Source of the DNA: Photobacterium phosphoreum | GTDB lineage: Bacteria; Pseudomonadota; Gammaproteobacteria; Enterobacterales; Vibrionaceae | Direction of reading: 5' to 3' | DNA length: 64,000 bases | Assembly: GCF_002954725.1 (NCBI RefSeq) | Contig: NZ_MSCQ01000004.1 | Span: 100,792 to 164,791, forward strand | Shown: in pieces, positions 42,175-51,863 of the stretch | Layout: every line of letters starts with the position of its first letter | How positions within the stretch are numbered: position 1 is the stretch's first letter | The notes under the pieces: model-generated | Database searches by the model: none | What the model was told of the DNA's origin: nothing | Seen by the model: the letters and a program-made list of their open reading frames with translations, nothing else | Made by a program: the position numbers and the translations under genes

Positions 42175-44064
42175 TTATTCGCCTTTTTTAAGCAAACCGT
42201 GTTTTTTCAAATAGACCAATAGCAATGAGATTGCCGCTGGTGTAATACCTGAAATACGTGATGCCATACCGACAGATTCAGGTTTGGCATCATTGAGCTT
42301 GATCACCACTTCATTGGATAAACCTTTCACCAAGCTGTAATCAAGATCAAACGGTAATTTGGTGGTTTCATGACGCAGTGATTTTTCAACTTCATCACGC
42401 TGACGATCAATATAACCTTGATATTTAATCTGCGTTTCTACTTGTTCACTCGCTTCAATATCTTCATGAGCAGGTACAAACATTTCAATCGTTGTTAATT
42501 GCTTATAAGTCACTTCCGGACGACGAAGAAGATCTTCACCATTGGCTTCACGTACGATCGGCGACTTGAGGATCTTATTTAAACTCTCAATATGATCCGA
42601 ATTTGGATTAACCCAAATATCTTTCAAACGTTGACGCTCTTGTTCCATATTTTCTAATTTTTGATTGAAACGCGCCCAGCGTTCATCATCAACTAGACCT
42701 AACTCACGCCCCATTGGGGTTAAACGCAAATCAGCATTATCTTCACGCAATAACAAGCGGTATTCCGCACGTGAAGTAAACATACGGTACGGTTCTTTAG
42801 TACCGATGGTTGAGAGATCATCAATCAATACGCCCATATAGGCTTGATCACGACGTGGGCTCCAACCTTCTTTGTCTTGGGTTTGAAGCGCTGCGTTCAT
42901 ACCTGCCATTAGGCCTTGGGCTGCGGCTTCTTCATAACCGGTAGTACCATTAATTTGTCCAGCAAAGAACAGACCATCAATGTATTTGTTTTCAAAAGTT
43001 TGTTTAAGGTCGCGTGGATCAAAGAAATCATACTCAATTGCATAGCCAGGACGCATAATTGTTGCGTTTTCAAAGCCTTTCATTGAACGGACGATTTGAA
43101 TTTGAACATCAAAAGGTAGGCTGGTCGAAATACCGTTCGGATAAAGTTCATTGGTGGTTAAGCCTTCAGGCTCAATGAAAATTTGGTGACTATTTTTATC
43201 CGCAAAACGCATTACTTTGTCTTCAATTGATGGACAGTAACGCGGACCAATACCTTCAATTACACCGGCATACATTGGGCTTCGATCAAGGTTATTACGA
43301 ATAACCTCATGGGTACGCTCATTGGTGTAAGTAATAAAACAAGGGATTTGACGAGGGTGATCCGATTGCTTACCCATAAACGAAAACGTTGGGGTCGGGT
43401 TATCACCATGCTGGGTTTCAAGCACACTAAAATCAACCGTGCGAGCATCAATACGCGGTGGGGTACCGGTTTTTAAACGATCAACCCGTAATGGTAATTC
43501 ACGTAAGCGGTCAGCCAATGCATTTGATGCAGGATCGCCAGTACGGCCACCACTGTAATTTTCTAAACCAATATGAATTTTACCGCCAAGGAATGTGCCG
43601 ACAGTTAAGACCACTGCTTTAGCGTGGAATTTTAAGCCCATTTCAGTAACCACGCCGGTAGCGCGATTATTTTCAACAATTAGATCCGTTACAGCTTGTT
43701 GGAAAATCATTAAATTTGGCTGATTTTCTAATACGTTACGAACAGCTGCTTTGTAAAGTGCACGGTCTGCTTGTGCACGTGTTGCTCGTACTGCTGGGCC
43801 TTTGGAAGAGTTGAGTGTGCGGAATTGAATGCCGCCTTTGTCGATGGCATGTGCCATCAAGCCACCAAGGGCATCAACTTCTTTAACCAGGTGTCCTTTC
43901 CCGATCCCGCCGATAGCTGGGTTGCACGACATTTGGCCCAACGTATCGATATTATGGGTCAACAGTAAGGTTTTTTGTCCCATTCGGGCTGCTGCCAGTG
44001 CCGCTTCAGTACCGGCATGACCGCCACCCACAACGATGACATCAAATTTTTCCTGGTAAAACAT
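42175..44064 (-). CDS. mnmG: tRNA uridine-5-carboxymethylaminomethyl modification enzyme MnmG
   Basis: MnmG (GidA) works with MnmE to build cmnm5U34 in tRNAs, using FAD. The 629-residue protein has the FAD dinucleotide loop [35 protein letters not shown], the [12 protein letters not shown] strand and a C-terminal helical domain for MnmE and tRNA binding. It is the gene immediately left of oriC and is transcribed away from it, as in E. coli. Confidence 0.97.
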   Translation of the reverse strand: MFYQEKFDVIVVGGGHAGTEAALAAARMGQKTLLLTHNIDTLGQMSCNPAIGGIGKGHLVKEVDALGGLMAHAIDKGGIQFRTLNSSKGPAVRATRAQADRALYKAAVRNVLENQPNLMIFQQAVTDLIVENNRATGVVTEMGLKFHAKAVVLTVGTFLGGKIHIGLENYSGGRTGDPASNALADRLRELPLRVDRLKTGTPPRIDARTVDFSVLETQHGDNPTPTFSFMGKQSDHPRQIPCFITYTNERTHEVIRNNLDRSPMYAGVIEGIGPRYCPSIEDKVMRFADKNSHQIFIEPEGLTTNELYPNGISTSLPFDVQIQIVRSMKGFENATIMRPGYAIEYDFFDPRDLKQTFENKYIDGLFFAGQINGTTGYEEAAAQGLMAGMNAALQTQDKEGWSPRRDQAYMGVLIDDLSTIGTKEPYRMFTSRAEYRLLLREDNADLRLTPMGRELGLVDDERWARFNQKLENMEQERQRLKDIWVNPNSDHIESLNKILKSPIVREANGEDLLRRPEVTYKQLTTIEMFVPAHEDIEASEQVETQIKYQGYIDRQRDEVEKSLRHETTKLPFDLDYSLVKGLSNEVVIKLNDAKPESVGMASRISGITPAAISLLLVYLKKHGLLKKGE

Positions 44065-44200
44065 GGAACTTCCTCAGGTATTTAAATAGCCAGTGAGTTA
44101 ACTCGAGCAAAGGGCCGACATTCTATCCTGTTTCGAGGCAAGAGAGAATCTTTCATCAAGATCATTTGATCGGCCATTTACGTCTTTTAAATATATATAA

Positions 44201-44239
44201 GATCTTTTTAAAGAGATCTTCTATTAGATCTACTATTAG
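44201..44239. repeat. oriC DNA-unwinding element (three 13-mers)
   Basis: Three 13-mers GATCTTTTTAAAG (44201-44213), GATCTTCTATTAG (44215-44227) and GATCTACTATTAG (44227-44239) correspond to the L, M and R 13-mers of E. coli oriC. The last two share one G. They are A/T-rich and each begins with a Dam site. Confidence 0.88.
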
Positions 44240-44252
44240 GATCCACCGATCG

Positions 44253-44261
44253 TGTGGATAA
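44253..44261 (-). promoter_or_regulatory. DnaA box R1-like
   Basis: TGTGGATAA, the reverse complement of the high-affinity TTATCCACA, lies 14 bases right of the unwinding element as R1 does in E. coli. Confidence 0.9.
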
Positions 44262-44358
44262 CCGATAAATGATCCTTATGATCATGCATTTAATGAAGAT
44301 CATTTGCTGTGGAGTAGCTTGGATCTTCCAGAGGATAGGCTGGGATCAAAATGGCTAC

Positions 44359-44367
44359 TTATACACA
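44359..44367 (+). promoter_or_regulatory. DnaA box R2-like
   Basis: TTATACACA matches the TTATNCACA consensus and is identical to E. coli R2. Confidence 0.88.
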
Positions 44368-44432
44368 GGGGCTTGCTAGCCTATAAGTTATTAAATGGAT
44401 AACTATGGGTTGATCACCGTTTAGATCCATAG

Positions 44433-44441
44433 TTATCCACA
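44433..44441 (+). promoter_or_regulatory. DnaA box R4-like
   Basis: TTATCCACA, the highest-affinity DnaA box, marks the right edge of the origin as R4 does in E. coli. Confidence 0.9.
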
Positions 44442-44490
44442 GATAAAAGTATTAAATAGGCGGATTAATTGAGTAACTATTGACCGTTTT

Positions 44491-44937
44491 TTAACCGTTA
44501 AGGTAATTTTGCCAGTCTTCAAACCAGATTTCAGCAGCATCTTCAGGAACAGGTGTTATCGATACATCAATATCCAGTCGTTCGCCAACGCGAGTTGCTC
44601 CTAATTGGGTCAATAATGCTTCTATATTTTTAGCGGCAGCACAAAAAGTATCGTAGTTGCTATCACCAAGCCCAATAATGGCGAATTTAAGCTGTTTAAG
44701 GTTGGGTTGTTGTTGATTAAGGGCATTAGCAAAAGCCATAAAGTTATCGGGGTAATCACCAGCACCGTGCGTTGAACAAATAATAAGCCAAAGCGTGTCT
44801 TGATTTAGCTGCGCAAGTTGTGGCTGGTTGATGATATTAGCGTGATGGCCTTGTGCTGTTAATAATTCAGCGACATGATCGGCTACATATTCAGCACCAC
44901 CAAGGGTACTGCCAGTGATCAGAGTAATAGTTGACAT
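44491..44937 (-). CDS. mioC: FMN-binding protein MioC
   Basis: MioC is a flavodoxin-like protein; in E. coli it supports biotin synthase in vitro. The 148-residue protein has the FMN phosphate loop TGSTLGGAEYVA at the N-terminus, STHGAGDYPDNF and GLGDSNYDTFCAAA. It is transcribed towards oriC, so its transcription could influence initiation, as debated in E. coli. Confidence 0.93.
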   Translation of the reverse strand: MSTITLITGSTLGGAEYVADHVAELLTAQGHHANIINQPQLAQLNQDTLWLIICSTHGAGDYPDNFMAFANALNQQQPNLKQLKFAIIGLGDSNYDTFCAAAKNIEALLTQLGATRVGERLDIDVSITPVPEDAAEIWFEDWQNYLNG

Positions 44938-45291
44938 AATTATCCTCAGAGTGAGCGTTTCGATGGGATCATCCGCATGAAGCGCAAATACCAGTCCGAG
45001 ATTGTACTGAGATCAAGCCCTATAAAGATAGCCTTTATGGTATAAGTGAACCGTTTTATTCACTGAAAGGCTATTTTTTTTATCCACGAGCGAATAATGG
45101 GGATTAATGTGGGAAAAAATGTGGGTATTTAACCTAAAAAGTAAGTGATTTTAATGACTAACAAGATCGTTTCAAGAGTGCTGCATCAAGCCGATCAGGA
45201 GTATATGGATGATCTTACCCACATGATCCCCTTATTGTTTACACATACTTATGATCTTTGTTTTTCGCGATCATAATACTGATCGCTACGG
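44938..45291. other. mioC upstream region with GATC cluster and DnaA-like boxes
   Basis: These 354 bases lie between mioC and the ABC transporter. They hold a terminator-like hairpin (45024-45081), eight GATC sites from 45165 to 45301, and four near-consensus DnaA boxes: TTATCCACG (45080), TGTGGGAAA (45108), TGTGGGTAT (45120) and TTACCCACA (45215). The mioC promoter should be here; in E. coli it is DnaA-controlled. Confidence 0.6.
45024..45081 (+). terminator. Orphan intrinsic terminator or small RNA 3' end
   Basis: ATAGCCTTT (45028-45036) pairs with AAAGGCTAT (45066-45074), and inside it AGTGAA (45045-45050) pairs with TTCACT (45059-45064). Eight T residues follow (45074-45081). This is a strong plus-strand terminator, but the nearest plus-strand gene upstream is far away (mioC is on the minus strand). 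Confidence 0.6.
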
Positions 45292-46059
45292 TTAAATGAT
45301 CCGCTGGCGTTGCGGTAAAATAATTAAATTTTTGTTATCTGGGTGATAACTAACACTGACATGGTGTTGATAAAGCGCGGTGATTTGTTGTGGCGTTAAT
45401 ACTTTTTGTGGAGTATCAAATGCAATTTGTTGGCCATTTTTGAGTAATAACAAGCGGTCGCAAAAGGTGATCGCAGTATTGAGGTTATGAATCGCTATCA
45501 GTGCACTTTTACCTTGCTGGCAATGATGGCTAAGAATATTGAGCAGCAGTGATTCATGGCCAATATCAAGACTTGCGGTGGGTTCATCAAGTAGCATTAC
45601 TGCGGAATTTTGAATTAATAAGCGCGCAAAATGTACCCGTTGTTGTTCTCCCCCCGAGAGTTGGTTAAGAGGGCGATGTAAGAGTTTTTCTATATCTAGC
45701 TGATTAATAATGGCTTTTATTTCTTGTTCTGATAACGCTGATGATTGGCGGTAGCCATAATAAATAATGTCTTTAACTAGAAAGCCAAATGCAGGCTCGG
45801 TATGTTGAGGCAAATAACTTAAATGCTGTGCTCGTTGTTGATGGCTATAACTGCTGAGTGGTTGCTCAAATAAATCGATGTTGCCATGGCTTGGGGTGAT
45901 GAAGCCACTGAGGCATTTGAGCAAGGTACTTTTACCTGCACCGTTAGGGCCAATAATACCGACAAGTTCACCGGGATTAATGGCAAAGTTAATATTTTGC
46001 AATAATGGTTGTGATCCTTGGCTGTAACTTAATTGGTTGATCACAAACGACGGGATCAT
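45292..46059 (-). CDS. ABC transporter ATPase, cobalamin/iron-chelate (BtuD/FecE) type
   Basis: The 255-residue ATPase has Walker A GPNGAGKSTLLKC, the Q-loop region LPQHTEP, signature LSGGEQQRVHFARLL, Walker B VMLLDEPTASLD and the switch histidine AIHNL. It belongs to the importer class paired with BtuC/FecCD permeases. It overlaps the permease start region by 4 bases. Substrate is either a corrinoid or an iron complex; the nearby PduO-like gene leans to corrinoid, which is inference. Confidence 0.85.
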   Translation of the reverse strand: MIPSFVINQLSYSQGSQPLLQNINFAINPGELVGIIGPNGAGKSTLLKCLSGFITPSHGNIDLFEQPLSSYSHQQRAQHLSYLPQHTEPAFGFLVKDIIYYGYRQSSALSEQEIKAIINQLDIEKLLHRPLNQLSGGEQQRVHFARLLIQNSAVMLLDEPTASLDIGHESLLLNILSHHCQQGKSALIAIHNLNTAITFCDRLLLLKNGQQIAFDTPQKVLTPQQITALYQHHVSVSYHPDNKNLIILPQRQRII

Positions 46060-47096
46060 GACTGTAATCCTTTATATTGGCTGCGTATTAAAAGGGCGAT
46101 AAAATAGATCCCACCAATAATGGCGGTGATGATCCCGGTTTTTAATTCATTGGGAGCAATAACGGTACGGGCAATAAGATCACATGCTAATAAGAACATT
46201 GCGCCAAATAGTGCCGAAAATGGCAATAAAATACGATTATTGGGGCCGACCAGTAATCGTGCTAAGTGTGGCACAATTAAACCAATAAAGCCGATTGGGC
46301 CAGCAACAGCAATCGCCATCGCGGTAAGAAGGGTTGCTAATAACAATAATATTCGTCGACTGTTACGCACGTTGATCCCCATTCCATGGGCATTTTGTTC
46401 ACCTAGCGCGAGTAAATTTAAGGTCTGACCGTGACGTAATAATATCCAAGCGGCAATAATAATAATCGGGGTCGGCCATAATAATTGTTGCCATGTACGT
46501 GCGTCCAAGCCTCCCATGGTCCAGAACACAAACTCACTGATCTCATATTGCTGGGCGGTTAACAGCACGCCCATCGTGAGTCCTCCCAATAAACTCGAAA
46601 CGGCTAATCCTGCGAGAATAATGAATAATCCATGCTGCTGAGTTTGACGAGCGATCAAATATACAATCGTGGCGGTGGTTAATGCACCGATGGCGGTAAC
46701 AAGGGGCAATAATGCGGGGTTGACCACGGTTAAGCCACTGACAATCGCCACTACTGCGGCAAAGCTACTACCAGCACTGATGCCGAGTATATCTGGACTG
46801 GCAAGGGGATTTCGAAATAAACCTTGGCTACAAGCGCCTGCTAATGCTAAGGCACTTCCGGCCAATATTGCCGCACAAGCGCGGGGCAGGCGGATTTGTA
46901 AAATGATGGCTGAGGCTAATGGATATTGTTGCTGAGCCAATGCTTCGCCACCATGGATATAACTGCCAAGCATCGCAAAAATATCATCGATCGGGATGGC
47001 CACTGAGCCTAAGCTGAGGTAAATCATTAACAGCACCAGCAATGCCGTGACTGCTAATAATCCTTGGGCTGGTTTAATGTATTGATGAACTATCAT
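46056..47096 (-). CDS. ABC transporter permease, BtuC/FecCD family
   Basis: The 346-residue permease has about ten membrane helices and the FecCD signatures RLPRACAAILAGSALALAG, GLFRNPLASPDILGISAGSS and GPIGFIGLIVPHLARL. The open frame runs up to 47198 inside the binding-protein gene; the ATG at 47096 (MIVHQYIKP), giving a 23-base overlap with that gene, is preferred on length. Confidence 0.87.
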   Translation of the reverse strand: MIVHQYIKPAQGLLAVTALLVLLMIYLSLGSVAIPIDDIFAMLGSYIHGGEALAQQQYPLASAIILQIRLPRACAAILAGSALALAGACSQGLFRNPLASPDILGISAGSSFAAVVAIVSGLTVVNPALLPLVTAIGALTTATIVYLIARQTQQHGLFIILAGLAVSSLLGGLTMGVLLTAQQYEISEFVFWTMGGLDARTWQQLLWPTPIIIIAAWILLRHGQTLNLLALGEQNAHGMGINVRNSRRILLLLATLLTAMAIAVAGPIGFIGLIVPHLARLLVGPNNRILLPFSALFGAMFLLACDLIARTVIAPNELKTGIITAIIGGIYFIALLIRSQYKGLQS

Positions 47097-47991
47097 GGGG
47101 TTGATAAACCTTATGATTAAGGTAGATGATCGCATCAGCAATATATTGACTGTCGGTTGAGCGTAATGCGTGCGGCAAACTAATAACGTGGCGATCACGA
47201 ATCGCGGTTAATGTTTGCAGTGCGGGATCATGGAGTAATTGCTGCTTAAAGCCGTCATTGTCTTTCCCTGGAATAATAATAATATCGGGATTAAGGGCTA
47301 ATAATTGTTCTTTACCGATAGGCACTTGACCAAATTTATCACCGCTATTATACGCAATTACATTGGTGAGCTGGGCTTGGTTGATAATGGTATTGATGGT
47401 GGAATTATGATTACTGGATGCGCCCCATGAGGTGTATTCAAGAGCGGTCAGTTTTTTTTCAGGAATAATCAGTTGTTGTTTAAGGTGCTGTTGCATTGCT
47501 GTTACCAATGCTATCGCGGCATCATTTTTATTGACTAACTTACCAACCAATAAAATATTCTTTTCAATATTTTCGAGGCTATAAACGGTTTTAATCACAA
47601 ATACCTTGATACCTGCGGCGCGTAATTGGGCTATTTTAGGGCCATCACTCCAACTTGCCACTAACACTAAATCGGGGCGCTCGGCAATAATACGTTCAAC
47701 GTTAAGATCACGTAACGGTAGCGTAGCGGGAATTTTATTGGCAATGATTGAATAGGTTTTATCTTTACTCAAGCGACTTAAACTAGTGATGTCTTGTAAG
47801 GGCAATAAGGCCATTAATACTTGATCACTGAACATGCTTTTAGAATCAACCCGTGTTGGCATTTGAGTTAATGTGACCGCATGCTGACTAGCATCAATCA
47901 TAGTGATAGGGTATGAGGTTTCGGCACTGAAGCAGAATGAACTACTGCATAAGCAGCCAATAAAAAATAAATTTTTAAGAAGTTGGTACAT
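47074..47991 (-). CDS. ABC transporter periplasmic binding protein, BtuF/FecB class III
   Basis: The 305-residue protein has a signal peptide (about residues 1-23, FFIGCLCSSSFCFSAE) and a class III binding fold with two lobes joined by a long helix. ERPDLVLVAS and LLALNPDIIIIPG are typical of the family. No Fur-like site is visible in the upstream 140 bases. It is the first gene of the three-gene transporter unit and is divergent from the PduO-like gene. Confidence 0.83.
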   Translation of the reverse strand: MYQLLKNLFFIGCLCSSSFCFSAETSYPITMIDASQHAVTLTQMPTRVDSKSMFSDQVLMALLPLQDITSLSRLSKDKTYSIIANKIPATLPLRDLNVERIIAERPDLVLVASWSDGPKIAQLRAAGIKVFVIKTVYSLENIEKNILLVGKLVNKNDAAIALVTAMQQHLKQQLIIPEKKLTALEYTSWGASSNHNSTINTIINQAQLTNVIAYNSGDKFGQVPIGKEQLLALNPDIIIIPGKDNDGFKQQLLHDPALQTLTAIRDRHVISLPHALRSTDSQYIADAIIYLNHKVYQPHDSSSIH

Positions 47992-48131
47992 AATTTTCCA
48001 TATGCAGCAGATTGTGGGCTTACCTCATCCTTGGCAAGCAAATTTTGCGGATATAGTTAGCGATTTCAAGGACGCTGTCAATGACCGTCTACGGTTACAA
48101 TTAGGCTTATTTAGTAAGGATTCATAAAGCA

Positions 48132-48671
48132 ATGGTATTAAAGTTTTCTGGTGATATTGATGAGCTTGCTTATCCGTTTATTTTTGAAGATTCACCGCTG
48201 TGTGATTTTGAAATTCTCACCGATGAATTGTGTACGTATGTTGGCTTGGTGATCTCACAACTAGACGCTAGTGAAGTACAGCAATCATTGATATGGCTAC
48301 AACCGCGTATTTTTCATTTAAACGGCTCTATTCGTGGTAAATGCGGTATTTTTGAAGCGGATATTTTAAAGCTTAAAGCGGATTATCATTATTTTCGCGA
48401 TCAAGTAACGGATAACAATAAGCGCTTTGTGTTACCGCGTGGTGTCGGGGCGGTGGTGCAATTACACCAGTGTCGCAGTTTAACCAAGAAAGTGGTACGG
48501 CAATTAGTGAAAGTGGATGCAGTCGGTAAAAAGGTGCCTGAAACGTTACCGCGATTCAGTAATTTATTGGTGAATTATTTTTTTGCTTTAACACGGGTGC
48601 TTAATCAGCAAGCAGGGATTGATGAACCAGAATATATCAGCATAAATTACCCTAAACCCGAACGTAAATAA
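48132..48671 (+). CDS. Degenerate PduO-type cob(I)alamin adenosyltransferase-like protein
   Basis: The 179-residue helical protein resembles PduO/MMAB ATP:corrinoid adenosyltransferases in DELCTYVGL near residue 32, RFVLPRG near 98, LHQCRSLTKK and the final SNLLVNYFFALTRVLNQ. The N-terminal nucleotide loop (T-x-x-G-D-x-G-x-T) is not present, and the usual R-R-A-E-R after the LPxG helix reads KKVVR, so several ATP-contacting residues are lost. It is divergent from the BtuFCD-like transporter. It may bind corrinoid without catalysis; family assignment is moderate. Confidence 0.65.
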   Translation: MVLKFSGDIDELAYPFIFEDSPLCDFEILTDELCTYVGLVISQLDASEVQQSLIWLQPRIFHLNGSIRGKCGIFEADILKLKADYHYFRDQVTDNNKRFVLPRGVGAVVQLHQCRSLTKKVVRQLVKVDAVGKKVPETLPRFSNLLVNYFFALTRVLNQQAGIDEPEYISINYPKPERK

Positions 48672-48679
48672 TAATAAAA

Positions 48680-48713
48680 AACGCCACATATCAATGATAT
48701 GTGGCATTTTTTT
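48680..48713. terminator. Terminator between the PduO-like gene and mnmE
   Basis: GCCACATATC (48683-48692) pairs with GATATGTGGC (48696-48705) around a 3-base loop, with T residues to the right and A residues to the left, so it can serve both converging genes. Confidence 0.88.
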
Positions 48714-48737
48714 GATAGTAAGTTGTAATGTTAGTGG

Positions 48738-50105
48738 TTACTTACCAATACAGAACGAAGTAAAGATCCGACCCAGTAAATCATCCGATGTAAACTCACC
48801 GGTGATTTCACTTAAGTGCTGTTGAGCTAAACGTAATTCTTCAGCCAGAATCTCGCCCGCCATAAAGCCTTCTAATTGTTCTTTACCGATGATTAAATGT
48901 TCGGCTGCACGCTCAAGGGCATCTAAGTGACGACGACGCGCCATAAAGCCTCCTTCGGTGGTGCCAGAGAAACCCATACATTGCTTTAAATGCTCACGTA
49001 AATCATCCACACCGTCGCCTGTGCGCGCTGAGAGACGGATTATTGTTGAGTTGTTTATCTCACAGATCCCCGCTGTCTCACCGGTTAGCTCAGCTTTATT
49101 ACGTATAACGGTTAACCCCATGTTGGCTGGTAAGCGTTCAATAAAGTCCGGCCAGATATCTTTAGGATCGGTGGCATCAGTGGTGGTGCTATCTACCATG
49201 AACAACACGCGATCGGCATGCTCAATTTCAGCCCACGCACGCTCAATACCAATTCGTTCAACTTCATCAGTTGCTTCACGTAAACCGGCGGTATCAATGA
49301 TGTGTAACGGCATCCCATCGATGTGGATGTGTTCACGCAATACATCACGAGTGGTGCCCGCGATATCGGTCACAATCGCGCTGTCTTTGCCTGATAAGGC
49401 GTTTAACAAGCTTGATTTACCCGCATTAGGACGACCAGCAATCACCACTTTCATGCCTTCACGCATGATCGCACCTTGGTTGGCTTGTTTACGTACTTCT
49501 GCAAGATGATCCATGATGCGATTGAGATCACCACTGACTTTACCGTCAGACAGAAAATCTATTTCTTCTTCAGGGAAGTCAATTGCGGCTTCAACATAGA
49601 TACGTAAATGAATTAATGCTTCGACTAATTCATTGACCTTGTTTGAGAATACGCCTTGCAGTGATTTAAAAGCACTTTTAGCCGCTTCTTCAGAGCTGGC
49701 ATCGATTAAGTCAGCGATAGCTTCTGCTTGGGCTAAATCAAGTTTGTCGTTCATAAAGGCGCGTTCAGAGAACTCACCTGGACGAGCAGGACGAATACCA
49801 TCAATGTTAAGAATGCGACGGATCATCATGTCCATCAATACGGGGCCACCGTGGCCTTGTAGTTCTAATACATCTTCGCCCGTGAATGAGTTTGGACCTT
49901 TGAAAAATAGCGCGATACCTTGATCAAGCGCGGTACCATCTTCATTTTTAAATGGCAGGTATTCAGCGTAACGGGTTTTTAATTCACGACCAGCAACGGC
50001 AAGGGCTACTTCTTTCGCTTTAGGACCTGAAACGCGAATGATGCCGACGCCGCCACGGCCCGGTGGTGTTGCTTGTGCAACGATAGTATCGATATGTTGA
50101 TTCAT
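48738..50105 (-). CDS. mnmE: tRNA modification GTPase MnmE
   Basis: MnmE (TrmE) pairs with MnmG in U34 modification. The 455-residue protein has the tetrahydrofolate-binding N-terminal domain ([19 protein letters not shown]), a central helical domain, an inserted GTPase ([28 protein letters not shown]) and ends in the CIGK motif. The open frame reaches 50177, but the ATG at 50105 (MNQHIDTIV) fits the family and avoids the yidC terminator hairpin at 50181-50204. Confidence 0.96.
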   Translation of the reverse strand: MNQHIDTIVAQATPPGRGGVGIIRVSGPKAKEVALAVAGRELKTRYAEYLPFKNEDGTALDQGIALFFKGPNSFTGEDVLELQGHGGPVLMDMMIRRILNIDGIRPARPGEFSERAFMNDKLDLAQAEAIADLIDASSEEAAKSAFKSLQGVFSNKVNELVEALIHLRIYVEAAIDFPEEEIDFLSDGKVSGDLNRIMDHLAEVRKQANQGAIMREGMKVVIAGRPNAGKSSLLNALSGKDSAIVTDIAGTTRDVLREHIHIDGMPLHIIDTAGLREATDEVERIGIERAWAEIEHADRVLFMVDSTTTDATDPKDIWPDFIERLPANMGLTVIRNKAELTGETAGICEINNSTIIRLSARTGDGVDDLREHLKQCMGFSGTTEGGFMARRRHLDALERAAEHLIIGKEQLEGFMAGEILAEELRLAQQHLSEITGEFTSDDLLGRIFTSFCIGK

Positions 50106-50180
50106 AACCTTGGCTTTGCTTAAAAATGACTTGATGATTGTAAACCACAGAGCAGGTTTACGCCTAATTGGCCCCATAAA

Positions 50181-50207
50181 AAAGGCGACCCTAAGGTCGC
50201 CTTTTAT
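50181..50207. terminator. Terminator after yidC
   Basis: AAAGGCGACC (50181-50190) pairs with GGTCGCCTTT (50195-50204) around CTAA. Its 16-base core is the same as in the atp operon terminator. The A residues to the left give U residues on the minus strand, ending the rpmH-rnpA-yidD-yidC transcript. Confidence 0.85.
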
Positions 50208-50220
50208 TCACAGGGTGAGC

Positions 50221-51861
50221 TTATTTAGCTTTGCTGTGTAAACCTTTCTTTTCCAACGCGCGGAAAATAATAGTTTGTTGAATCAGGGTCACAACGTTTG
50301 ATACTAGCCAGTAAAGCACTAGACCTGAAGGGAACCATAGGAAGAAGAAAGTAAACATAACCGGCATAAAGGTCATGATCTTCTGCTGCATTGGATCCGT
50401 TACTGTTGATGGGCTGTTCTTCTGGATAAGGAACATTGATACACCCATAAGAACAGGGAGGATGTAGTACGGGTCTTGTGCAGATAGATCCGTAATCCAA
50501 CCGAAGAATGGCGCATGACGCAATTCAACTGATCCCATTAGTGCCCAGTATAGCGCGATGAAAATTGGCATCTGTAGCATGATAGGTAAACAACCACCGA
50601 GTGGGTTTACTTTCTCTTTTTTGTACAATTCCATCATTTCTTGGCTTTGACGTTGACGGTCATCACCTAAACGCTCACGCATTGCCTGAATTTTAGGCTG
50701 TAGCATGCGCATTTTCGCCATTGAGGTGTACTGCGCTTTTGTTAGTGGGTACATCGCACCACGAACAATTAGCGTTAGGATGATGATTGCTACACCCCAG
50801 TTACCCACAATACCGTGAATGAAAGAAAGCAATTTATGCAATGGACTTGCAATGAACCATAACCAACCGTAATCAACCGTTAGGTTTAGGTTAGTGGCTG
50901 TTGCTGCCATTTCTTTTTGCAATTTAGGACCAAGCCATAGTGTGGCTTTGATTTCTGTTGTTTGACCAGGTGCTACTGTCTCTAGCGGCATACGAACGCC
51001 GATGTAACCTACACCATTGTTATCGCTGCTGTAGACTTGAGATGTCTGATCTGCGCCATCGCGAGGGATCCATGCTGATACGAAGTAGTTCTCCATAATC
51101 GCCACCCAGCCGTCATTCGCTGACTGGTTAAGATTCTTCTCTTCGATGTCTTTAAAGCTGTATTTTTTATATTTAGTATCGTTAGCAGAATATGCAGCAC
51201 CGTTGTAAGTGTGCATTGCCATGCCTTTAATACCGCCGCCTGTTTTGCTTTCTAGACGGTGACGAAGCTGCGCGTACATTTGTACTGTCGCTGGCTTGTC
51301 GGTTTTGTTGTCGACAGTGTAGTCAACATTAACCGCATAATCGTTGCGTTTGAAAACGAATGTTTTGATGTAGCTAATGCCATCTTTAGTAAATGTCATT
51401 GGTACACGCAATTCGTTTTGATCTGCGGCCATCACAAAGCTTTTCGCGCTCACTGCGTATTGTGCGCGGCCATGTGTAGATGAATCTGAACCGTTAGTTC
51501 CAATTAAGCCTGATTGCGCGACATAATCACGGCCATCAGAATCACTTAATAAAACAAACGGGTCTTTTGAACCGAGGGTGTTGTCGTATTTAAGTAGTTT
51601 GGCATTGATAACATCACCACCAAGCGTGTCGACTGTTAATTCCAGTACATCCGTTTTAATGGTAATTAAGTTAGTTGAGGTTTTCTGGTCAGCCAGTGGT
51701 TGATTATCACTTGAATGTGATGGAATACCACTTGTGTTATTGACTTGTTGCGCTACACCCTGCTTCGTTGGTTGCGGGTTTTTGTCGCCATGCCATTGTT
51801 GAAATAGCAAAAATGAGACAAACAGTAGGGCAATTAACAGAATATTACGTTGGGAACCCAT
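50221..51861 (-). CDS. yidC: Membrane protein insertase YidC
   Basis: YidC inserts membrane proteins alone or with SecYEG. The 546-residue protein has an N-terminal membrane anchor ([19 protein letters not shown]), a large periplasmic beta domain (about 55-340), and the conserved five-helix core from about 350 with [15 protein letters not shown], the cytosolic hairpin, [13 protein letters not shown] and LYWLVSNV. It lies 2 bases after yidD, in the universal rpmH-rnpA-yidD-yidC order. Confidence 0.96.
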   Translation of the reverse strand: MGSQRNILLIALLFVSFLLFQQWHGDKNPQPTKQGVAQQVNNTSGIPSHSSDNQPLADQKTSTNLITIKTDVLELTVDTLGGDVINAKLLKYDNTLGSKDPFVLLSDSDGRDYVAQSGLIGTNGSDSSTHGRAQYAVSAKSFVMAADQNELRVPMTFTKDGISYIKTFVFKRNDYAVNVDYTVDNKTDKPATVQMYAQLRHRLESKTGGGIKGMAMHTYNGAAYSANDTKYKKYSFKDIEEKNLNQSANDGWVAIMENYFVSAWIPRDGADQTSQVYSSDNNGVGYIGVRMPLETVAPGQTTEIKATLWLGPKLQKEMAATATNLNLTVDYGWLWFIASPLHKLLSFIHGIVGNWGVAIIILTLIVRGAMYPLTKAQYTSMAKMRMLQPKIQAMRERLGDDRQRQSQEMMELYKKEKVNPLGGCLPIMLQMPIFIALYWALMGSVELRHAPFFGWITDLSAQDPYYILPVLMGVSMFLIQKNSPSTVTDPMQQKIMTFMPVMFTFFFLWFPSGLVLYWLVSNVVTLIQQTIIFRALEKKGLHSKAK

Positions 51862-51863
51862 GG

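Larger units (their letters stand above)
44160..44445. other. oriC: Chromosomal replication origin oriC
   Basis: The mnmG-mioC intergenic region has all the parts of an enterobacterial-type origin. There are 14 GATC sites between 44160 and 44427, against about one expected by chance. Three AT-rich 13-mers start with GATC at the left side; DnaA boxes TGTGGATAA (44253), TTATACACA (44359) and TTATCCACA (44433) follow in E. coli R1, R2, R4 order and orientation, with TGGATAACT at 44396 in the R3 area. mioC points into it from the right. DnaA, Dam and SeqA would act here. Confidence 0.95.

Noticed and set aside
48000..48131. Cobalamin riboswitch between the transporter and the PduO-like gene
   Set aside because: The interval is too short and I could not find a B12-box-like conserved core.
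48958..49509. 183-codon plus-strand frame opposite mnmE
   Set aside because: Long, but antisense to the conserved MnmE GTPase domain and with no ribosome site or family resemblance.
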